A DNA stretch of 64,000 bases, taken from the NCBI RefSeq assembly GCF_014170375.1, contig NZ_LZZW01000013.1, positions 182,626 to 246,625 of the forward strand. Reading direction: 5' to 3'. This document shows, in pieces, positions 41,423 through 49,826 of this stretch; position 1 is the stretch's first letter; each line of letters opens with the position of its first letter. The notes under the pieces were generated by a model. That model was not told where the DNA came from. It worked only from the letters and a program-made list of their open reading frames with translations, and did not search any database. The DNA comes from Variovorax sp. UMC13 (lineage in GTDB: Bacteria > Pseudomonadota > Gammaproteobacteria > Burkholderiales > Burkholderiaceae_C). The position numbers were made by a program, and so were the translations under genes.

Positions 41423-42210
41423 GCACGCCCTCGCAGACCCCGGTGCTCGAGGCCAGCAACATCTCCAAGCGCTTCGGCGGCGTCAAGGCCGTGAACGACG
41501 TGAGCCTGAAGGTGATGCCGGGCGAGATCGTGAGCCTGATCGGCCCCAATGGCGCGGGCAAGACGACCACCTTCAACCTGGTCAGCGGCGTGCTGCCGCC
41601 CAGCGAAGGAACGATCCTGTTCAAGGGTCAGGACACGGCCAGGCTCAAGTCCTCCGAGTTCGCCCGCCTGGGCATCGGACGCACCTTCCAGAACCTGGCC
41701 CTGTTTCGTCAGGGCAGCGTGGTCGAGAACCTGCTCGTCGGGCGCCACATCCATTTCAACTACAGCGTGCTGGAGTCGCTCGCGTTCTGGGGCCGTCCGC
41801 GGCGCGAGGAGATCGCCGCCCGCGAGAAAGTCGAGCAGATCATCGAGTTCCTCGAGATCGAGGAGCTGCGCGACAAGCCCGTGAGCCAGCTGGCCTACGG
41901 CCAGCAGAAGCGCGTGGAACTGGGCCGGGCGCTGGCCTGCGAGCCGAGCCTGCTGCTGCTCGACGAGATCGTGGCGGGCATGAACCGTGAAGAGAAGGAA
42001 GACATCGCCCGCTTCACCCTGGACATCCGCGATGAATTCGGCATCGCGGTGCTGATGATCGAACATGACATGCAAGTGGTGATGGACCTTTCGGATCGTG
42101 TGTACGTGCTGGATTTCGGTTGCCTGATCGCACAGGGCACGCCCGCCGAGGTGGCCGCGAACCCGGCCGTGCTTGCGGCCTACCTCGGCGAGGAGGGTGG
42201 ACATGTTTGA
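41419..42210 (+). CDS. livG: HAAT-type ABC transporter ATP-binding protein (LivG-like)
   Basis: ATPase of 263 residues from ATG 41419. Walker A GPNGAGKTTT, GIGRTFQNLALF, signature LAYGQQKRVELGRAL, Walker B LLLLDEIVAGMN (Ile in place of the usual Pro), switch IEHDMQVVMDLSDRV. Its end overlaps the start of the ligase gene by 8 bases, so transporter and ligase are translationally linked. Confidence 0.9.
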   Translation: MSTPSQTPVLEASNISKRFGGVKAVNDVSLKVMPGEIVSLIGPNGAGKTTTFNLVSGVLPPSEGTILFKGQDTARLKSSEFARLGIGRTFQNLALFRQGSVVENLLVGRHIHFNYSVLESLAFWGRPRREEIAAREKVEQIIEFLEIEELRDKPVSQLAYGQQKRVELGRALACEPSLLLLDEIVAGMNREEKEDIARFTLDIRDEFGIAVLMIEHDMQVVMDLSDRVYVLDFGCLIAQGTPAEVAANPAVLAAYLGEEGGHV

Positions 42211-44065
42211 GCACGAGCGATTGATCCGTGGCGAAGGCACCTTGCCCGCCTTCCTGCGTGCGCACGCCCGGGAGCGCGGCGAACAGGTGGCGCTGCGCGA
42301 GAAGGTCAACGGCATCTGGCGCACGCGCACCTGGGCTGACTACTACCGCGACGCGCGCCGCACCGCGCTGGGCCTGATGAAGCTCGGCCTGCAGCGTGGC
42401 GACCGCATCGTCATCGCCGCCGAAGGGCTGCCGGAGTGGTTCTATGCCGACCTTGGGGCGCAGATGATCGGCGTGCAGGTGGTGGGAATCTATCCCACCA
42501 ACCCCTGGGCCGAGGTGCTGTACATCGCCGGTCACTGCCAGGCCAAGGTGGCGATCACCGGCGACCAGGAGCAGACCGACAAGGTGCTGGATGCGATGGC
42601 CACCGAGGCCGGCCTGCCGCACCTGCAGCATCTCTTCTGCGTCGACATGAAGGGTCTGCGCCATTCCGAGCCCGGGCAGCCGCACAGCTTCGCGCACCTG
42701 ATGGCCCTGGGCGACCAGCTCGCGGCCGAGGACCCCGAAGCAGAAAAGCGGCTCGACGCCAGCATCGAGAGCCTGATGCCGGACGACACCAACATCCTGG
42801 TCTACACCTCAGGCACCACCGGGCCGCCCAAGGGCGCGATGCTCACGCACCGCAACTTCATCTACGGCACCTATGCCTACCGGACGGCCCGGCAGATGCA
42901 CGACAAACCTTTCGAGGCGGTCTGCTATCTGCCCCTGTGCCACGTGGCCGAACGTGCCTACTCCACGGTGCAGCACCTGATCTCCGGCGGTTGCGTGAGC
43001 TTCGCCGAGTCCGTCGATACGGTGGCGACGAACATCCGCGAGATCGCGCCCAGCTTCTTCCTCGGCGTGCCGCGCATCTGGGAGAAGCTGCAGCAGGGCT
43101 TCGAGTTCCGGATGAAGGACGCGAGTCGCGTGTCGCGCTGGGTCTACCGCGCCGGCATGCAGCGCGGTCGCGCGCTGTCGGATCGCCGCGCGGTCGCGGG
43201 CCAGCTCACGGCGTTGCGCGACCGGCTGGAGTTCGGCTTCTGGTACCTCGCGCTGTTTCGCAACATGCAGCGCCACATGGGCCTGAACCGCACCCACAGC
43301 CGCATGTGCGGCGGCGCCTCGGTGTCGCCCGAGACCTTGCGCTTCTTCGACATCATCGGTGTGCCGGTGGGACAGGGCTACGGCCTGACCGAGTCCTGCG
43401 GGCTGGGCTTCGTGCAGGTGCCGGGACGTCCCTTCCTGAATGCCAGTTGCGGGCCCGCGATGCCGGGCACCGAGTGGAAGCTCGGCGAAGACGGCGAGGT
43501 CTTCCTGCGCTCGCCGGGTGTCTTCAAGGGCTACCTGTTCGACGACAGGGGCACGGCCGAAATCCTGCAGCCCGACGGCTGGCTGGCCTCGGGCGACATC
43601 GTGGAGGTCCGCGGCGACGACGAGATCGCCGTGGTGGACCGCAAGAAGGCCATCATCATCACCAGCGGCGGCAAGAACATCGCACCGTCGGAGATCGAGA
43701 ACGCGTTGAAGGATAGCCCCTTCATCCGCGAAGCGATCGTGGTGGGGGAGGGGCGCAAGTTCCTGGGTGGACTGATCCAGATCGACTTCGACAGCGTAGG
43801 CCGGTGGGCCGCCGAACGCGACCTGCAATACACCACCTTCAAATCCGTGACGCTCCTGCCCGATGTCGTGGCGCTCATCCAGGGCGTCGTCGACGAGGTG
43901 AACTCGCGCTTCGCGCGGGTGGAGAACATCCGCAAGTTCGTGCTGCTCGAGAAGGAGCTGGACCATGACGACGGCGAACTCACCGCCACCCAGAAAGTGC
44001 GTCGCGGCCTCATCAACAAGAAGTTCGCGCGCGAGCTCGAACAGATCTACGGACAGGCGTCATGA
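42203..44065 (+). CDS. Long-chain-type AMP-forming acyl-CoA synthetase (FadD15-like) inside the transporter operon
   Basis: Ligase of 620 residues from ATG 42203, longer than the other three ligases. VYTSGTTGPPKGAMLTHRNF is the P-loop and QGYGLTESCGLGF the A5 motif. The hinge is VDRKKAIIITSGGKNIAPSEIENAL, and the family-specific tail is DDGELTATQKVRRGLINKKFARELEQIYG. It lies between LivG and LivH with overlaps on both sides. The enzyme could trap imported acid as CoA ester at the membrane. The class usually takes long or bulky acids. Confidence 0.9.
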   Translation: MFEHERLIRGEGTLPAFLRAHARERGEQVALREKVNGIWRTRTWADYYRDARRTALGLMKLGLQRGDRIVIAAEGLPEWFYADLGAQMIGVQVVGIYPTNPWAEVLYIAGHCQAKVAITGDQEQTDKVLDAMATEAGLPHLQHLFCVDMKGLRHSEPGQPHSFAHLMALGDQLAAEDPEAEKRLDASIESLMPDDTNILVYTSGTTGPPKGAMLTHRNFIYGTYAYRTARQMHDKPFEAVCYLPLCHVAERAYSTVQHLISGGCVSFAESVDTVATNIREIAPSFFLGVPRIWEKLQQGFEFRMKDASRVSRWVYRAGMQRGRALSDRRAVAGQLTALRDRLEFGFWYLALFRNMQRHMGLNRTHSRMCGGASVSPETLRFFDIIGVPVGQGYGLTESCGLGFVQVPGRPFLNASCGPAMPGTEWKLGEDGEVFLRSPGVFKGYLFDDRGTAEILQPDGWLASGDIVEVRGDDEIAVVDRKKAIIITSGGKNIAPSEIENALKDSPFIREAIVVGEGRKFLGGLIQIDFDSVGRWAAERDLQYTTFKSVTLLPDVVALIQGVVDEVNSRFARVENIRKFVLLEKELDHDDGELTATQKVRRGLINKKFARELEQIYGQAS

Positions 44066-44934
44066 GCTACTTCATCGAACTGATCGTCTCGGGCCTGGTG
44101 ATCGGTGCCATCTACGGCCTGGTCGCGATGGGCTTCGCGGTGATCTACAAGGCCACCGGCATCGTCAACTTCGCGCAGGGCGAGATGGGCATGCTGGCGG
44201 CCTACACCTCGTGGTCGATCGCCACCACCCTGGGCACCGGGGCGGTGCTCACGGTGCTCATCGCGGTGGTGGTGGGCGCCATCCTGGGACTGATCTGTGA
44301 GCGCCTGATCATGCGGCCCATGCTCGGCGAACCCGTGCTGTCCGTGGTGCTGGTCACGGTGGGCCTGGCGGTCGTGCTGCGCTCCCTGGTGACCCTGATC
44401 TGGGGCGCATCGCCGCAGAAGTTCGCGGTGGAGGGCGCGGACGCCATCGTGAACCTGGGCGGCATCGGCATGCGTGTCAGCCAGATCGCCGTGATCGGCG
44501 TGCTGTTGCTGGCGCTGGCGGGCTTCTGGTTCTTCCTGAGCCGCAGCCGCTTCGGCGTGGCCATGCGCGCGGTGGCAGCCGACGAGAAGACGGCCCGCCT
44601 GATGGGCGTGTCCACCGCGCGCGTCCAGTCGGTGGCATGGGCCGCGGCGTCCGGTCTCGCCGGTCTCGCGGGTGCCTTCTTCGCGGTGATATACGGCCTC
44701 GCGCCCACGATCTTCGAGCTGGGCCTGAAGGCCTTCCCGGCCACCGTGCTGGGCGGCTTCGACGCGATCCTGGGCTCGGGCGTCAGTGGCCTCGTGATCG
44801 GTGTGCTGGAGAACCTCGTGGGTGGCTACTTGCCCAGCACCCTCAAGGAGATCGCCGGCTTCGTGCTGATCCTGGTGGTGCTGATGGTGCGGCCCTTCGG
44901 GCTGTTCGGTGAAAAAAGAATTGAGAGGGTCTGA
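44062..44934 (+). CDS. livH: HAAT-type ABC transporter permease (LivH-like)
   Basis: Permease of 290 residues, about eight transmembrane helices. IYGLVAMGFAVIYKATGIVNFAQGEMGML and FPATVLGGFDAILGSGVSGLVIGVLENLVGGYL are family marks. The start overlaps the ligase stop by 4 bases, and its own stop shares a base with the LivM start. Works with the LivM encoded next. Confidence 0.92.
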   Translation: MSYFIELIVSGLVIGAIYGLVAMGFAVIYKATGIVNFAQGEMGMLAAYTSWSIATTLGTGAVLTVLIAVVVGAILGLICERLIMRPMLGEPVLSVVLVTVGLAVVLRSLVTLIWGASPQKFAVEGADAIVNLGGIGMRVSQIAVIGVLLLALAGFWFFLSRSRFGVAMRAVAADEKTARLMGVSTARVQSVAWAAASGLAGLAGAFFAVIYGLAPTIFELGLKAFPATVLGGFDAILGSGVSGLVIGVLENLVGGYLPSTLKEIAGFVLILVVLMVRPFGLFGEKRIERV

Positions 44935-45980
44935 TGCGCAGCGGCTTCTTCAAACAAAAGTACAGCGACCTGGTGGTCCTGACGGACTCGCCCGCGGTGA
45001 AGGTCTGGGTGGCCATCCTGCTGGCCGCACTGGTCGCTGCGCCATTCGTCATGAGCAGCTACGTGCTGTCGCTAATGACGGTGATCCTGTTCACGACCGT
45101 GGGCGCGCTGGGCCTGATGGTGCTCACCGGCTTCACGGGGCTGATCTCCCTTGGCCACGTCGGCTTCCTGATGCTCGGCGGCTATGCCTATGCGATCGGC
45201 GTCACGCGCCTGGGCCTGCCGCCCGAGCTCGCGCTGGTCATGTCGGCTGTCGTGCCCGCGGCGTTTGGGCTGATCGTGGGCATTCCTTCGCTGCGCCTGC
45301 ACGGCCTCTACCTCGCCATCACGACGCTGGCCTTCGCGCACATCGTCAGCGCCGGCATCCTGGCGGGCGGCAAGTTCACTGGCGCGGGCAGCGGGATCAT
45401 GGTCGAACGTCCGGTGATCTTCGGCATGAACCTGTCCAGCGATCGCGCCTTCTACTGGTTCTGCGTGGCGATGTGCGTGCTGGCGGTGCTGGTGGTGCTG
45501 AACCTGCGGCGCTCCTATGTCGGGCGGGCGCTGGTGGCGATCCGTGACAACGACATCGCGGCCCGCACCATGGGCATCAGCCTGGTGCGCTACAAGCTGC
45601 TGGCCTTCCTCGTGAGCGCGGCGCTTACCGGCGTGGCTGGCGCGCTGATGGGCATCTACATGAGCATCGTGTCGGTGGAGGGCTATCCCTTCCTGCTGAG
45701 CATCGAGGCCCTGGCGGTAATCATCGTCGGGGGCATCGGCTCCGTGCTCGGCGCGGTGCTGGGGGCGGTGTTCATCGTCAGCATGCCCGAGGTGTTCTCG
45801 GCGCTGATGGCCGGCCTCGGCGGCCGCCTGGCCGAGCTGATGACGACCAGCGCCCACGAAGTCAAGACCATCCTCTACGGCCTGGCCATCATCGCCTTCC
45901 TGCGCTTCGATCCGCGTGGCTTGCGCGGCATCTGGCACGACCTGCGCCACGCGTGGGTGTTCTGGCCGCTGCGCTACTGA
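44934..45980 (+). CDS. livM: HAAT-type ABC transporter permease (LivM-like)
   Basis: Permease of 348 residues. It begins with a short basic cytoplasmic segment (MRSGFFKQKYSD), then membrane helices. LLTGFTGLISLGHVGFLMLGGYAYAIGV and the coupling loop GRALVAIRDNDIAARTMGISLVRYK match LivM. The C-terminus RFDPRGLRGIWHDLRHAWVFWPLRY is unusually aromatic. The binding-protein gene follows after 50 bases. Confidence 0.92.
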   Translation: MRSGFFKQKYSDLVVLTDSPAVKVWVAILLAALVAAPFVMSSYVLSLMTVILFTTVGALGLMVLTGFTGLISLGHVGFLMLGGYAYAIGVTRLGLPPELALVMSAVVPAAFGLIVGIPSLRLHGLYLAITTLAFAHIVSAGILAGGKFTGAGSGIMVERPVIFGMNLSSDRAFYWFCVAMCVLAVLVVLNLRRSYVGRALVAIRDNDIAARTMGISLVRYKLLAFLVSAALTGVAGALMGIYMSIVSVEGYPFLLSIEALAVIIVGGIGSVLGAVLGAVFIVSMPEVFSALMAGLGGRLAELMTTSAHEVKTILYGLAIIAFLRFDPRGLRGIWHDLRHAWVFWPLRY

Positions 45981-46030
45981 TTTCCGCGAGTTTCCCCACC
46001 GGCGATTGCCACAACTATCAGGAGATACAC

Positions 46031-47188
46031 ATGAAGCACAAACTCTGGCGGCTTGCCGCCGCCGGCCTGCTGGCCGCCGGTGCCGCCGCGCCTGCAGTGG
46101 CGCAGCAGGGCGTGACCGACACCGAGATCGTCATCGGCGACATCCTGCCGCTGACCGGTCCGCCAGCCATGCTGGGCGTGGCGCACAACCTGGGCGTGAA
46201 GGTCGCGGTCGCCGAGGCCAATGCCAACGGCGGCATCAACGGTCGCAAGCTGCGCCTGGTGTCGGAGGACGACGGCTACGTGCCCTCGCGCACGATCCAG
46301 GGCGTGCGCAAGCTGTTGAACAGCGACAAGGTCTTCGCCTTCACCTCGATCTCCGGAACCGCGCAGGCCCAGGCCGCGATGCCGATCCTCAAGCAGGCCG
46401 GCGTGCCGGCCATGGCGCCCATCACCACCTACGAGGGCCTCTACAAGCCGACGATCAAGAATGTCTTCGTCGTGGGCTACGACATGCGCGAATCGGTCTA
46501 CAACCTGGTCTCGCAACTGGCGGACCGTTACCCCGGCAAGAAGTGGGCGGTGATCTCGCAGGACGACGACTATGGCGAGAACGTTCGCGAGGGCTTCGAG
46601 CGCGTGGTCAAGGAGAAGAAGCTGCAGGTGGTCTCCAGCCAGATCTTCAAGAAGGGGCAGTCCGACTTTTCGTCTGAAATCCTCAAGGTCAAGCAGGCCG
46701 GTGCCGAGGCCCTGATGGCGGGCGGCGTGCTGGGCGAGAACGTGACCATGGTCAAGGAGCTCGAGCGCATCGGCCACAAGATTCCGGTCGGTGTGACCTA
46801 TGTCTCGCGCGTGCCCGCGAGCGCCAAGATGATGGGCTCGGCGGGCGAGAACGTCTACACGGTGGATTACGTCTACCTCGAGAGCGCGCCCGAGGCCAAG
46901 GGGTTCATGGAGAAGCTCGACCGCCATCTTTCGGCCGAGGAGCGAACCCGTGTGAACCGCTACTCGTTCACCGGGTACGCCGCGGCGCGCGCATTGTTCA
47001 CGGCGATGGAGCGCTGCGGCAAGGCCCTGACCTGGGATTGCACGAACGCCGAACTGGCCAAGGTCAGCCAGCTGGAAACGGGCGCGATGACGCCGATCGG
47101 CTTTACCGCCACGAATCACCTGGCAGCGCCCAAGCAGTTCCTGCTCAAGGCCAATCCGGAAGCGGCAACCTACAAGCTGGCGCAGTGA
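46031..47188 (+). CDS. HAAT-type substrate-binding protein of the second importer
   Basis: Periplasmic receptor, 385 residues from ATG 46031 with AGGAG upstream; the frame runs further back but overlaps LivM. The signal peptide ends near APAVAQQ (about residues 20-26). The mature part starts VTDTEIVIGDILPLTGPPAMLG and contains LRLVSEDDGYVPSRTIQGVRKLL. It is only distantly similar to the two receptors at 6613 and 11805, so a different but perhaps related ligand is expected. Last gene of its operon and convergent with TetR 2. Confidence 0.9.
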   Translation: MKHKLWRLAAAGLLAAGAAAPAVAQQGVTDTEIVIGDILPLTGPPAMLGVAHNLGVKVAVAEANANGGINGRKLRLVSEDDGYVPSRTIQGVRKLLNSDKVFAFTSISGTAQAQAAMPILKQAGVPAMAPITTYEGLYKPTIKNVFVVGYDMRESVYNLVSQLADRYPGKKWAVISQDDDYGENVREGFERVVKEKKLQVVSSQIFKKGQSDFSSEILKVKQAGAEALMAGGVLGENVTMVKELERIGHKIPVGVTYVSRVPASAKMMGSAGENVYTVDYVYLESAPEAKGFMEKLDRHLSAEERTRVNRYSFTGYAAARALFTAMERCGKALTWDCTNAELAKVSQLETGAMTPIGFTATNHLAAPKQFLLKANPEAATYKLAQ

Positions 47189-47192
47189 AGCG

Positions 47193-47219
47193 GCGGGGGC
47201 GCGTGCATGCGCGCCGCCC
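47193..47219 (+). terminator. GC hairpin between convergent genes
   Basis: A bulged stem, GGGGCGCG paired with CGCGCCGCC around a 6-base loop, lies between the binding-protein stop and the TetR 2 stop. CCCTTTT follows a few bases later on the plus strand. Plausible terminator for the importer operon, but the T-run is short and offset. Confidence 0.4.
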
Positions 47220-47813
47220 TCAGCCCTTTTCCGCGAGGAAGCCGTTGAGAAACAGCCGCGCCATGCGGTCGCACAGTTCCTGCGGCTTGACCGCTCCGGT
47301 GGACGAATACCAGAAGTCGGTCCAGTTGAGCATTCCCACCAGCATCATGGTGTAGACCTTGTACAGGCCTTCGGGCAGGTGCGGATTCAGCTCCCGCAAC
47401 AGGCCCGACACGAGTTCGGTCAACCGGCGTTGCAGCGCGATCAGCGGCAGCTGCTTGGCGCGCGGAAGAAACTTCACGTCGTTCATCGCCACCATGTGAC
47501 GCCGGCGCGATTGGACCGATTTCTGCATGTAGGCCTGGACCAGTCGCTGCATGCGTTCGCCTGGCTTGCCTTTGCCGGAGAGCGCGCCTTCGAGGGCCGC
47601 GATCAATCGTTCCAAATGCTCCTGCAGCATCGCGAAAAGCAGGTCGTCCTTCGCCGGGAAGTAGTGATAGAGCATCGACTTGGTGGCACCGCAGGCCTTG
47701 GCCACATCCTGCATCTTGGTCGCTGGGTAGCCTTCCTTGGCGAAAAGGGTGGCAGCGCAGTCCATGATGGCCTGGCTCTTGGATTCATAGTCATCCGAAC
47801 GTACACGGGGCAT
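47220..47813 (-). CDS. TetR-family transcriptional repressor 2
   Basis: A 197-residue regulator from ATG 47813, with AGGAG about 7 bases upstream. The frame stays open further upstream, but that would overlap the divergent promoter. The HTH reads SQAIMDCAATLFAKEGYPATKMQDVAKACGATKSMLYHYFPAKDDLL, aligning closely with TetR 1 (37239). Both share the RVR(A/S)DDY lead and a VLMND/AMNDVKFLP motif in the ligand domain. It is divergent from the acyl-CoA dehydrogenase operon with operator H in between. It is the probable local repressor; whether it or TetR 1 binds the class 1 sites is open. Confidence 0.9.
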   Translation of the reverse strand: MPRVRSDDYESKSQAIMDCAATLFAKEGYPATKMQDVAKACGATKSMLYHYFPAKDDLLFAMLQEHLERLIAALEGALSGKGKPGERMQRLVQAYMQKSVQSRRRHMVAMNDVKFLPRAKQLPLIALQRRLTELVSGLLRELNPHLPEGLYKVYTMMLVGMLNWTDFWYSSTGAVKPQELCDRMARLFLNGFLAEKG

Positions 47814-47878
47814 GCAGTCTCCTTGGGCGGCGAAGTGTAGCAAGCACCGCTTGCGCCGTGCCCGTCCCGGCCATAAAA

Positions 47879-47898
47879 TAAACCGACGCGCCGGTCTA
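47879..47898. promoter_or_regulatory. TetR-type operator H (class 2)
   Basis: TAAACCG-N6-CGGTCTA, one inner mismatch from the class 2 pattern. TATTAA (47897-47902) overlaps the right arm as a -10-like box for the rightward acyl-CoA dehydrogenase operon. It sits 65 bases before the TetR 2 start on the other strand. Confidence 0.75.
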
Positions 47899-47949
47899 TT
47901 AATATGGCGGTGCAGCCCATTCCTAGAACTGAATCCACCACCCATACCT

Positions 47950-49110
47950 ATGACCGAATTCGAATTTCTGGAACCCGATCTCCTCGACGAAGACCTGCGC
48001 ATGGTGCGCGAACAGGTGCGCCGCTTCGTGCGCGAACGGATCGTTCCCTTTGCCGATGCCTGGGAAGTCTCGGGCGAGATCCCGCGCGAACTGTTCCGGG
48101 AACTGGGCGGGCTGGGCTTCCTCGGCATGCGCCATCCGGTCGAGTACGGCGGCGGCGGCTTGGGCCCGCTGGCCTCCGTTGTCCTCGGCGAGGAACTGGC
48201 GCGCTCGGGCTACGGCGGGGTGGCTTCGGCGCTCACGGTGCACAGCGACATGTCCATCGGCCACATCGCGCACCGCGGTACGCACGCGCAGAAGCTCAAG
48301 TACCTGCCTGCGGCCTGCGCCGGAGAGAAGGTGGGCGCCGTGTGCGTGACCGAGCCGAATGCGGGTTCGGACGTCGCCGGCCTCAAGACGCGTGCGCAGC
48401 GTACGCCCGAGGGCTGGGTGCTCAACGGTTGCAAGACCTTCATCACCAACGGCGTGTACGGCGACATTTTCATCGTGGCGGCGCGCACCGATCCCGAGGC
48501 CAAGGGAAGCCGCGGCATCTCCCTGTTCATCGTCGACAAGGAGAATCCCGGCCTGAAGATCGCGCGCAAGTTCGACAAGCACGGCTGGCGTTCGTCCGAC
48601 ACCGCGGAGCTGTTCTTCGACGACCTGAAGCTCGCGCCCGAAGCGCTGCTGGGCGAGGAGGGCAAGGGCTTCTACTACATCATGAGCACGTTCCAGAACG
48701 AACGGCTGGTGGTGGGTGCGTTGGCCTCGGGCACCTGCGCCCGTGCGATCGAACTGACGGTGGATTACGTGCGCCAGCGCGAGGCCTTCGGCAAGTCGCT
48801 GTGGGACCAGCAGGTGGTGCGCAACAAGCTCTCGTGGGTAGCGTCGAAGGCGGCGGCGGCGCGTGCCCTCACCTACCAATGCGCGCAGATGATCGCCGAA
48901 GGGAAGGACACGGTGCGCGAGGTGTCTATGCTCAAGGCCTTCGCGGCGGAGACCCTGCAGGAGGTGGTGCACACCTGCCTGCAGTTGCACGGCGGCACCG
49001 GCTTCATCATCGGCACGCCGGTCGAACGCATGGCACGCGACGCCCGCATCCTGACCATCGGAGGCGGCGCCACCGAGGTGATGCTCGAAGAAGTCGCCAA
49101 GCGTATGTGA
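47950..49110 (+). CDS. Acyl-CoA dehydrogenase
   Basis: Flavoprotein of 386 residues from ATG 47950, standard ACAD length; upstream extensions of the frame run through operator H. VCVTEPNAGSDVAGLKTRA and WVLNGCKTFITNG are FAD/substrate motifs, NERLVVGALASG is the helix before the C-terminal domain, and LHGGTGFIIGTPVERMARDARILTIGGGATEVM is the terminal block. The equivalent position of the catalytic Glu in the last block reads GGGATEV, so the base may be this Glu (IGGGATE) as in isovaleryl/short-branched-type enzymes. First gene of the operon. Confidence 0.9.
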   Translation: MTEFEFLEPDLLDEDLRMVREQVRRFVRERIVPFADAWEVSGEIPRELFRELGGLGFLGMRHPVEYGGGGLGPLASVVLGEELARSGYGGVASALTVHSDMSIGHIAHRGTHAQKLKYLPAACAGEKVGAVCVTEPNAGSDVAGLKTRAQRTPEGWVLNGCKTFITNGVYGDIFIVAARTDPEAKGSRGISLFIVDKENPGLKIARKFDKHGWRSSDTAELFFDDLKLAPEALLGEEGKGFYYIMSTFQNERLVVGALASGTCARAIELTVDYVRQREAFGKSLWDQQVVRNKLSWVASKAAAARALTYQCAQMIAEGKDTVREVSMLKAFAAETLQEVVHTCLQLHGGTGFIIGTPVERMARDARILTIGGGATEVMLEEVAKRM

Positions 49111-49116
49111 GCGGCG

Positions 49117-49791
49117 ATGAGCGAGCCGGAATTCACGCCCTACGGGTGGCCCGAACCGACCGACCGCTACCTGGCGGCGACGGACTTCCTGGACTTCGGC
49201 GCTCCTGCGGTTGCGCAGTTCGTGGCAGATGCGGTCCGTGACGCCATCACGCCGACCCAGAAGGCCGCTCGCCTTTTCTATGCGGTGCGCGACCGGGTTC
49301 GCTATGACGCGGGCAACGTGCGACTGACGCCTGAGGGCCTTCGGGCCAGCACCGTGGTCGCGGAAGGCGAGGCCTTTTGCATACCGAAGGCCGTGCTGCT
49401 GGTGGCCGCGGCACGCTGCGCCGGTATTCCAGCCGCGATCGGCTTGTCGGATGTGGTCAATCATCTCAGCACGCCGAAGATGCAACAGGCGATGGGCGGG
49501 CGCGAAGTGTTCATGCACCACGGCTGGGCCGCCCTCTATCTGGACGGGCGTTGGTTGAAGGCGGTGCCTGCTTTCAACAAGGAACTTTGTGCGCTGATGG
49601 GCGTGCCTCCGACCGAGTTCGACGGCACGCGGGACGCGGTGCTTCAACAGTTCAAAGCCGACGGATCAGTGCACATGGAGTACCTGCGCGACCACGGCAT
49701 CTGGTCGGACGTGCCCCTTCGGCGCATCGACGCCGACTGGGCCGGCTACTACCCCCCCACGCTGTGGCGCGAGCGCCATGCCGGCCGCTGA
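49117..49791 (+). CDS. Transglutaminase-like protein of unknown function
   Basis: Cytoplasmic 224-residue protein. The papain-like core has a Cys at 88 ([12 protein letters not shown]) and a His at 135 in HHGWAALYL followed by W146, in the right order for a transglutaminase fold. The usual acidic third residue after this Trp is not seen (WLKAVPAFN), so Asn154 or no residue completes the triad. Bacterial relatives may act as peptidases or amidases, or on acyl thioesters. It lies 6 bases after the ACAD gene and before the racemase, so a role in processing a CoA or amide intermediate is possible. Confidence 0.72.
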   Translation: MSEPEFTPYGWPEPTDRYLAATDFLDFGAPAVAQFVADAVRDAITPTQKAARLFYAVRDRVRYDAGNVRLTPEGLRASTVVAEGEAFCIPKAVLLVAAARCAGIPAAIGLSDVVNHLSTPKMQQAMGGREVFMHHGWAALYLDGRWLKAVPAFNKELCALMGVPPTEFDGTRDAVLQQFKADGSVHMEYLRDHGIWSDVPLRRIDADWAGYYPPTLWRERHAGR

Positions 49792-49826
49792 GTCCTCCTG
49801 CCCTCTTCTCTTTCGAAAGCCACGCC

